Assembly: GCF_003390395.1 (NCBI RefSeq)
Contig: NZ_QUOV01000001.1
Span: 3,720,001-3,784,000 of the forward strand
Reading direction: 5' to 3'
Source of the DNA: Thalassotalea euphylliae
GTDB lineage: Bacteria > Pseudomonadota > Gammaproteobacteria > Enterobacterales > Alteromonadaceae
DNA: 64,000 nt
This document shows positions 57,694 through 64,000 of this stretch, one piece after another. The notes under the pieces were generated by a model. The model was not told where the DNA came from and did no database searches. It saw only the letters and a program-made list of their open reading frames with translations. Positions within the stretch are counted from its first letter, which is position 1, and the number at the start of each line of letters is the position of its first letter. The position numbers and the translations under genes were made by a program.

Positions 57694-59076
57694 CTACATA
57701 TTCTTTTCAGTGAACTCAGCCAAGCTACTACGTTCTACCTCATCAAAAATCAGAACTGATCCTTTCTCATAATTTCTATATACATTAACAGCCGCACTTG
57801 CACCAGAAGAAGCAGGTGTTACAAACTTATCGTCAATCTGGGCTAGGTTACCCAATACAATAGTCCGACAATTTTTACCTCCACGACTTAACATACCCTT
57901 GATTTGCGCTCTAGTCATGTTTTGAGCTTCATCAATGATTAACACAGCATCGTCTATTGAACGGCCCCGAAAGTAAGCCATACTAGTAAATTCTATATTG
58001 GCTTTTTCGATCACGTGTTCAACTGTAGCGTGGATATTTCCTTCGTGACTATCATCCGAGTGCATCGAGATAAGTGCGTCTGTAATGCCTGCGAGCAAAG
58101 GCATCGATTTTTCTGTTAAATCCCCCGGAAGGAATCCGGGGTCATCATCCATAAAGTCTCTTGACCGCACCACAACAATTTTTTTGTACTTTTTCAACTC
58201 CAATACTTGATGCAGCGCCGAAGCAACTGCCAAAAAAGTTTTTCCGGAGCCAGCAGGGCCAAGGATGATATTTAAGTCATAGTAAGGGTCTGTTAATTGG
58301 CTTAAAGCTACCGCCTGACGCTGGTTTTTAGGCAATATGCCCCATACTTTTTCTTGCTTACGCGGCAATAACTTCGTGAAAACTTCAGTGCCTGTTACCT
58401 CTGAAATCCGGCCAATGTGTCCGGCTTCATCGTACCAATACATGTTTGGCTGAACTTCATCGTTGAACAAGCTTATTGGAAATGTATAAACCTCTCCTGA
58501 GACTTTGAAATCTTTATCTGATTCAATTCGATCAAACAGATCACCTTCAAAAGCCTGTACTCCTGTATATAACAAATCTATATCTGCGATTTGATTATCA
58601 ACGGATACATCTTCGGCCATAACACCAACAGTTCGAGCTTTTAGTCGCATATTGATGTCGCGGCTAACGATGGTAACGTCTTTATCTAACTCTTTCTGAA
58701 GATGTAGTGCATAGTTAATTATTCTATTATCAGCATCGCTACCAATCGTGTGCTTTAACTCTTTGGCCATGTCTAATTGGGTATCTATTCCAATAAACAA
58801 CTTGCCTCTTTTAGCTGTCTCAGTTGAAGGCAGAGGAATACCAGCTTCCATTTCTTCTGCACTATGCCCGTTTATGATGTCTTCAAGCATACGAATACAT
58901 ACACGAGCATCAGCACTTACCGATTTATTGGTTCTCTCTTTTAAGTTATCTAATTCTTCTAAAACTGTTAGACAGATGTATACATCTTCACTGTAAGCGA
59001 GCAATGACTTTGGATCATGAACTAGTGCCGATGTATCTAATACTCTTGGATTTCTATTTTCACTTGGATTATTCAT
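57694..59076 (-). CDS. phoH: Full-length PIN-PhoH ATPase carried by the island
   Basis: This 460-aa protein has an N-terminal PIN domain (RVLDTSALVHDPKSL, then SADARVCIRMLED and SRDINMRLKA) and a PhoH ATPase with Walker A GPAGSGKTFLA, Walker B AVLIIDEAQNMT and the sensor GNLAQIDDKF. It matches the length and layout of the split host PhoH (about 462 aa) but differs at many residues, so it is a divergent homologue, not a recent copy. The ATG at 59076 follows AAAGGAG. It lies on the same strand as, and just downstream of, the host phoH promoter and N-terminal fragment, so it may replace the lost function. Confidence 0.92.
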   Translation of the reverse strand: MNNPSENRNPRVLDTSALVHDPKSLLAYSEDVYICLTVLEELDNLKERTNKSVSADARVCIRMLEDIINGHSAEEMEAGIPLPSTETAKRGKLFIGIDTQLDMAKELKHTIGSDADNRIINYALHLQKELDKDVTIVSRDINMRLKARTVGVMAEDVSVDNQIADIDLLYTGVQAFEGDLFDRIESDKDFKVSGEVYTFPISLFNDEVQPNMYWYDEAGHIGRISEVTGTEVFTKLLPRKQEKVWGILPKNQRQAVALSQLTDPYYDLNIILGPAGSGKTFLAVASALHQVLELKKYKKIVVVRSRDFMDDDPGFLPGDLTEKSMPLLAGITDALISMHSDDSHEGNIHATVEHVIEKANIEFTSMAYFRGRSIDDAVLIIDEAQNMTRAQIKGMLSRGGKNCRTIVLGNLAQIDDKFVTPASSGASAAVNVYRNYEKGSVLIFDEVERSSLAEFTEKNM

Positions 59077-59080
59077 TTTA

Positions 59081-59096
59081 GTTCTCCTTTGAGAAC
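59081..59096 (-). promoter_or_regulatory. Hairpin that contains the ribosome site of the island phoH
   Basis: On the minus strand GTTCTC-AAAG-GAGAAC forms a 6-bp stem and a 4-nt loop. The AAAGGAG ribosome site of phoH lies across the loop and the 3' arm, 4 bases before the ATG at 59076. The hairpin could limit translation unless opened by a ribosome or a factor. Confidence 0.5.
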
Positions 59097-59205
59097 GATT
59101 TTCATTAATTAGCATTTTAGATTTACCTTAGCTTTATTATTTTTGTTTGTGCCTTCTTGCAGGTTAAATCCGTTATTTATATTTATTGATTAATGGTTCT
59201 ATTCT

Positions 59206-60189
59206 TTAAGTCACACTTAATGACATGTTTGAGAAATTAGATCTTAGCCTGTTATAAATACTCAATTTCTTCAGTAAGAATAAGGTCTGTAGATAGGTCT
59301 GCACAAATATTGAAAAAAAGCTTGCAGTAATACCTGTTTTACCACAACCTGCTGGGCCAGTCAGAATCACCAAATCAATTGTTGGGTCAAGCAAGGCGTC
59401 CATCGCCATGCCTTGGTAAATGTTTTTCGGGTGAATACCCCACGCTTGTTTCGCCATTAAGCGCTCACGCGATAAATCTTGAATCGCTAGTTGCTCTTCG
59501 TCCCAACCGACAATTTTGCCGGCAAAATGCTCACCATCATCCAGCAAGTATTCATTCATATAGGTGGCGGGTAAAATGTCCCGTTTGACATAGTGCGTGG
59601 TATTACGCCCTTCACTTTCGCTTTCACATTCTTTGATGTTGTCCCAAAAGTCCCCGTCAAACTGGTGATAACCCTTCGTTAAAAAGCGAACATCGTCAAT
59701 CAGCTGATCGGTTCGGTAATCTTCAACATGCGCCATCCCTGCCCCTTTCGCTTTTAGGCGCATATTGATGTCTTTGGTCACCAACACGACTTTGCGATCG
59801 GGGTGATGATTCTGAATATTGATGGCGGCATTGATAATACGGTTATCATTTTCGTTAAATGACAAAGTTGACGCTTTTTGCTCAAGCGCATAATCATTGA
59901 TAATCGACAGCGCCCCACTGGGTGATTGTTCTTGGCTGCCTAAACTAGTCGCCAGTGGCACCCCTGCAATGATTTGCTCAGGTGTCGAATTGGCCAGCAC
60001 ATCTTCTAGTGCACGAATGGCAACGCGAGCATCGCGGCTGACATCTTTTTTGCGGTCTTTTATCGAGTCTAATTCTTCCAGCACTGTCATCGGCACGACA
60101 ACATCATGTTCTTTAAAGGAGAGAAAGGCGAAAGGTTCGTGAAGCAGGATATTCGTATCTAAAACATAGATTATGGTTTCGTCAGACAT
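59206..60189 (-). pseudogene. phoH: N-terminal part of the host PIN-PhoH ATPase, cut by the island
   Basis: From the Met at 60189 (alternative 60210) the frame reads a full PIN domain (YVLDTNILLHEPFAF, RDARVAIRALED, KDINMRLKAKG) and then runs into the ATPase up to Walker A GPAGCGKT at 59335. After that it reads 43 island-encoded residues (GITASFF onwards) and stops at 59206. The rest of the ATPase is at 5205-5738. The fragment keeps the host promoter and could still be made as a PIN-only protein of about 327 aa. Confidence 0.93.
59328..59340 (+). other. attR: right island junction
   Basis: The core GTTTT/TGTTTT (59335-59340) borders host phoH. Directly inside is TAATACCT (59328-59335), the exact reverse complement of the arm at 5746-5753. 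Two copies of AGGTCTG (59283-59289 and 59295-59301) lie a little further in and may be arm sites. Confidence 0.75.
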
Positions 60190-60961
60190 ATAGGCACGCT
60201 CGCTTAGCATAGAGCCATCGTAGTCAGACGAAAGCGCATGGGGCAGGTGTCAACAAGCCCGTACTGTCACTATCAACCTAAGCTACGATTTTTCTAGCGG
60301 TTGATGAATTCCTTGTCATACCAACTGAATTAATGAATTACTCAATTCAGAGCGCTGTCAGCGGTGAGAGAATAAGCTAAATTTGTGCCGATATAGTTAT
60401 TCTACATCTAATAAATTTGGCGCAATTATCGCGCCGCTGACACGCTCCCAAAGGGCGAGTTTAAAAGGCTCATATGCTGCGTTATTGATTTAGACAAGGG
60501 AGCAACCATTCTCTACAATCAATGCCTTGCCTCTAAGCCTTTTAATTCTCGCTGAATAGCTAATTCACTAGTTCAGTTGGTATATGTTCAATTTCACTCT
60601 GACAGTTTCAGTGCCTGCTAGCAAGCAAATTTTGGTGATTTTACACGCAATTTTTTCAGCTATTGACGCGCCCTAAAAAGCTGTCATAGTAGGGAATTAC
60701 CAAGCGCAATTATCTGCGTAATTTCTTGTCTGACAAACACATTCCTATACCATTAACATTAACGCTAAAATTCTCCTCAACCACAGTCGTTACTCTCCCC
60801 CTTTCAAGCGCACAGAAAAAACACGAATTTTTTGGTGATTACAACTAGTATTAACGGTAATATGTCGCCCCTTTTTTGCCTGAGCCAGTGGCGTTGCTGC
60901 ACGAATTAAGCAATGCGCGTTAACTCTTTTACTGGCTGAATCGTTTTTGGAGTGTGTCAAT
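60190..60961. other. Host intergenic region between phoH and rapA
   Basis: No gene was found in these 770 bases. The middle third is a MITE-like repeat (60318-60583). The outer parts should hold the divergent promoters of phoH and rapA. No certain -35/-10 pair could be assigned. Confidence 0.5.
60318..60583. repeat. MITE-like palindromic repeat
   Basis: This 266-bp unit opens with ATACCAACTGAATTAATGAA and ends with the near reverse complement (its own first bases read ATACCAACTGAACTAGTGAA). Inside are nested inverted segments, for example AGCGCTGTCAGCGG against GCCGCTGACACGCT and AAAAGGCT against AAGCCTTTT. It encodes nothing. This is typical of a non-autonomous miniature element in marine gammaproteobacteria; no parent transposase is in the window. 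Confidence 0.75.
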
Positions 60962-63865
60962 ATGCATTTTTTTCCTGGCCAACGTTGGATCAGTGATAGT
61001 GAATCAGATCAAGGTCTTGGTACAGTTACCGGTGTCGAAAATCGTCATGTCACGATAATTTTTACCGCCACTGGTGAAGCGAGAAAATATGCAATCGACA
61101 ATGCGCCATTAACCCGCGTAGTTTTTAATCCTGGTGATTTGGTGCCAAGCCATGAAGGCTGGATGCTAAAAGTTGAAGATGTCATCGAGCAAGGTGGCTT
61201 ACTTTCCTACACAGGCACACGCGTTGATACGGGCGAGCAAATCCAGTTAAAAGAAGTGATGATAGATCACTTTATCAAGTTCAATAAGCCGCAAGACCGC
61301 TTAATCAATGGCCAAGTAGATCGCCTTGACTGGTTCCGTCTACGCAAAGCCAGCCTTAAACATCAATACGAGCAACAACAGTCACCGCTAGTTGGCTTAG
61401 CGGGCGGTCGCGTTAGCTTAATTCCACACCAACTTTATATCGCTGAAGAAGTCGGTAGCCGATTCGCGCCAAGGGTATTGCTTGCCGATGAAGTTGGTTT
61501 AGGTAAAACCATTGAAGCTGGTTTGATTATCCATCAACAACTCGTCACAGGCCGCGCCCAACGTGTGTTGATTGTGGTACCTGATTCGCTAATGCATCAA
61601 TGGCTCGTAGAAATGCTACGCCGCTTTAACTTAAAGTTTGCTATTTACGATGAAGAGCGCTGCCAGCAAAGTGGCGACGAGAACCCGTTTAGCGCCGAGC
61701 AATTAGTCTTAGTAAACCTAAGTTTCATCACAGAAAGTCCGCAATGGTACGAAGCACTCATTGCCGAAGACTGGGACTTAATGGTTGTCGATGAAGCGCA
61801 TCACCTTAACTGGTCAAAAGAAGCACCTAGCATTGAATACCAGTGTATTGAACAGCTTGCACAAGTGATCCCAGGTGTATTGCTATTAACAGCAACGCCA
61901 GATCAATTAGGCCACGAAAGCCACTTTGCCCGTTTGCGTCTGCTTGACCCTGATCGTTTCTACGATTACCAAGCCTTTATTGAAGAAGAAAGCCACTACA
62001 CCGAAGTTGCCGATGCTGCTAATGCCTTAGTTGCCAAACAAGCGCTAAGCGCAACACAGAGCGAAACGCTGAAAAAGCTACTACATGAAACTGATATTAG
62101 CAGCCAGCTAGCCGAACTAACGGGCGATGATGAAAAGGTGCAAGAAACGGCGCGCCAAGGCTTAATTAAGCAATTACTCGATCGCCATGGTACTGGGCGC
62201 ATTCTGTTTAGAAACAGCCGTAATACCATTAAAGGCTTCCCAGAGCGAAAAGCACTGCCTGCGCCACTTACCTTGCCAGAAGCTTACCAACAAAGTATCA
62301 ATGATTTAGTCGCAGATAAATCAGCCGACGAGTTAGTAGAACTTAAACAAAGTAAGCTCTTAAACACGCCAGAGCGTCTATACAGCTTAAGCTCAGCAAC
62401 AAGCAATTGGTATGATATCGACCCTCGCGTTGACTACTTAATTGACCTATTAAAATCACTAACTCAAGAAAAAGTGTTAGTAATTTGTGCCCATGCCGAT
62501 ACAGCGATTGAGCTCGAAAACGCCTTGCGCGTAAAAGAAGGTATTCGCGCGGCGGTATTCCACGAAGGTTTAAGTATTTTCGAACGTGACCGCGCCGCTG
62601 CTTACTTCGCCCAAGAAGAAGATAGCGCACAAGTGCTGCTTTGTTCAGAAATAGGTAGTGAAGGCCGTAACTTCCAGTTCGCTCACCACTTGGTGTTATT
62701 CGACCTGCCAACTAACCCTGATTTATTAGAGCAGCGCATTGGTCGTTTAGATCGTATTGGTCAAACACAAACCATCAAGTTACATATCCCGTATTTTGAG
62801 CAATCACCACAAGCGCTGCTCTACCGCTGGTACCAAGAGTCATTAAATGCCTTTGAACACACTTGTGTAACGGGTCGTGCGGTATTTGAAAGCCATGGCA
62901 GTGAGTTACAAGCGGCAATGTTTGCGCAAAACTGGCAAGGTGATGCCATTGATGCTGTGATTGAAGCAAGCCATCAGCAACATCTAACCATCAAGCAAGA
63001 GCTTGAAAGTGGCCGTGACAAATTGCTCGAGCTGAATTCAAGTGGCCAAGGCCGCGCGCAAGAAATTGTTGAACAGGTAGCAAAATTAGATAACCAAATC
63101 GACTTGCCACAGTATATGTTCCAAGTGTTTGATGTTTTTGGTATTCAGCAAGACGACAAAGCTGACAATGCCATTGCCCTAAACCCAACTGAGCATATGC
63201 TATCGCCAAACTTCCCGCAGTTACCGGAAGATGGCACCACAGTGACCTTTGATCGCGAAACTGCCTTGGCATGTGAAGACTACCAGCTACTTTCATGGGA
63301 TCACCCTATGGTGCGTGGCGCGATGGATTTAGTGCTCAGCGACGAAATTGGTAACGCCAGCATCGGTTTATTGAAAAACCCAGCACTGCCCGTTGGTACA
63401 TTCTTCCTAGAGTGTATTTTCACCGTTGAAGCAACGGCGCCAAGCCACTTGCAACTGGGCCGTTACTTGCCAACTACGCCGATTCGCGTGTTAGTGGACA
63501 AAGCGGGGAATAACTTAGCGAGCAAGGTGTCTTCACAAGTGCTTGAGCAGCAATTAACGCCAGTGAAAAAGCAAGTGGCGACTCAGCTGATTAAAGCACT
63601 AAAAGGTGAAGTGCCTGCATTGGTGACTAAAGCAGAAGCACATGCACAAGCGCAAATTCCGGCGATCACACAAAAGGCTAACGCCAATATGCATCAAACA
63701 CTTGATCAAGAGTTTGATCGCCTTCAAGCATTAGCGGCGATTAACCCAAGTGTTCGCCAAGCAGAGCTCGACTTTATTAAAACGCAGCAAAGCCAATTAA
63801 CTGATTACTTAGCCAAAGCACAGTTAACCTTTGAAGCAATTCGCTTGATTGTGGTGACTCACTAA
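60962..63865 (+). CDS. rapA: RNA polymerase-associated SWI2/SNF2 ATPase RapA
   Basis: This 967-aa protein has the RapA N-terminus FFPGQRWISDSESDQGLGTV (tandem Tudor-like domain), helicase motif I ADEVGLGKTIEAG, motif II VVDEAHHLNW, motif III LLTATPDQLG and the C-terminal helicase motif EQRIGRLDRIGQT. It recycles stalled RNA polymerase. The ATG at 60962 with GGAG upstream matches the family start; an upstream start at 60947 is less likely. It is host DNA and intact. Confidence 0.96.
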   Translation: MHFFPGQRWISDSESDQGLGTVTGVENRHVTIIFTATGEARKYAIDNAPLTRVVFNPGDLVPSHEGWMLKVEDVIEQGGLLSYTGTRVDTGEQIQLKEVMIDHFIKFNKPQDRLINGQVDRLDWFRLRKASLKHQYEQQQSPLVGLAGGRVSLIPHQLYIAEEVGSRFAPRVLLADEVGLGKTIEAGLIIHQQLVTGRAQRVLIVVPDSLMHQWLVEMLRRFNLKFAIYDEERCQQSGDENPFSAEQLVLVNLSFITESPQWYEALIAEDWDLMVVDEAHHLNWSKEAPSIEYQCIEQLAQVIPGVLLLTATPDQLGHESHFARLRLLDPDRFYDYQAFIEEESHYTEVADAANALVAKQALSATQSETLKKLLHETDISSQLAELTGDDEKVQETARQGLIKQLLDRHGTGRILFRNSRNTIKGFPERKALPAPLTLPEAYQQSINDLVADKSADELVELKQSKLLNTPERLYSLSSATSNWYDIDPRVDYLIDLLKSLTQEKVLVICAHADTAIELENALRVKEGIRAAVFHEGLSIFERDRAAAYFAQEEDSAQVLLCSEIGSEGRNFQFAHHLVLFDLPTNPDLLEQRIGRLDRIGQTQTIKLHIPYFEQSPQALLYRWYQESLNAFEHTCVTGRAVFESHGSELQAAMFAQNWQGDAIDAVIEASHQQHLTIKQELESGRDKLLELNSSGQGRAQEIVEQVAKLDNQIDLPQYMFQVFDVFGIQQDDKADNAIALNPTEHMLSPNFPQLPEDGTTVTFDRETALACEDYQLLSWDHPMVRGAMDLVLSDEIGNASIGLLKNPALPVGTFFLECIFTVEATAPSHLQLGRYLPTTPIRVLVDKAGNNLASKVSSQVLEQQLTPVKKQVATQLIKALKGEVPALVTKAEAHAQAQIPAITQKANANMHQTLDQEFDRLQALAAINPSVRQAELDFIKTQQSQLTDYLAKAQLTFEAIRLIVVTH

Positions 63866-63891
63866 ACCGAGTATTTGCAGAGTTTGTTGTT

Positions 63892-64000
63892 ATGGTAGCC
63901 AATCCTGATTTTATCTATCGACCACCAATGTCACCTTATTTAGACATCATCTATCGAGACGATGACTTGGTAGTGCTAAATAAGCAAAGTGGCATTTTAT
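63892..64000 (+). CDS. RluA-type pseudouridine synthase (partial, N-terminus only)
   Basis: The frame from the ATG at 63892 reads IYRDDDLVVLNKQSGIL to the window edge, the start of the RluA-family catalytic domain (the YEDDxLLVxNKPxG pattern). It follows rapA by 26 bp; rapA-rluA order is common in gammaproteobacteria. The catalytic Asp lies outside the window. Confidence 0.85.
   Translation, partial: MVANPDFIYRPPMSPYLDIIYRDDDLVVLNKQSGIL

Overview
The window is chromosomal DNA of a marine gammaproteobacterium, most likely an Alteromonadales member (Colwelliaceae/Pseudoalteromonadaceae-like). This is inferred from the moderate AT-rich composition and from the gene types: an LldP/Dld/LldD lactate cluster, a PIN-PhoH ATPase gene, RapA followed by an RluA-type pseudouridine synthase. 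No rRNA, tRNA or CRISPR array was seen.

Layout. (1) 1-5.1 kb: host lactate-utilisation genes lldD (partial), dld and lldP on the minus strand, with a divergent LysR gene. (2) 5.2-60.2 kb: a host phoH gene cut in two. Its C-terminal half lies at 5205-5738 and its N-terminal half at 59335-60189. The two halves rejoin in frame, exactly at the Walker A codons, when the 53.6 kb between the TGTTTT copies at 5739 and 59335 is removed. Everything between is a genomic island. (3) 60.2-64 kb: host DNA with a MITE-like repeat, rapA and the start of an rluA-like gene.

The island. Its left end holds a tightly overlapping six-gene operon (5.9-16.2 kb): a 1092-aa unknown protein, two tyrosine recombinases, two small (partly coiled-coil) proteins and a RecD-like helicase with a degenerate Walker B. 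Next come a merR-merC remnant with a textbook mer operator, a GDCCVxC gene broken by an IS3-family element, a broken mntP, and a complete QatABCD anti-phage operon co-oriented with a serine resolvase. A six-half-site res-like locus lies upstream of the resolvase. Then follow a cadR/CDF/CzcCBA zinc-cadmium block, a large copper block (CueR-type regulator, CopA, cupredoxin, P-II-like protein, cytochrome c, CopCD, PepSY reductases, CusCBA, DUF411), four unfamiliar small genes, and at the right edge a complete but divergent second phoH.

How it fits together. The island disrupts phoH at its most conserved motif, yet brings its own full-length phoH directly behind the host phoH promoter, in the same orientation, so PhoH function and expression could be preserved. 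Its Walker A codons are written differently from the target, which may keep it from being a target itself. The inner ends of the island carry 8-bp inverted arms that, in the predicted circle, flank a 6-bp spacer as expected for a tyrosine recombinase core site. The integration operon together with the target-gene replacement is the most likely undescribed system here.
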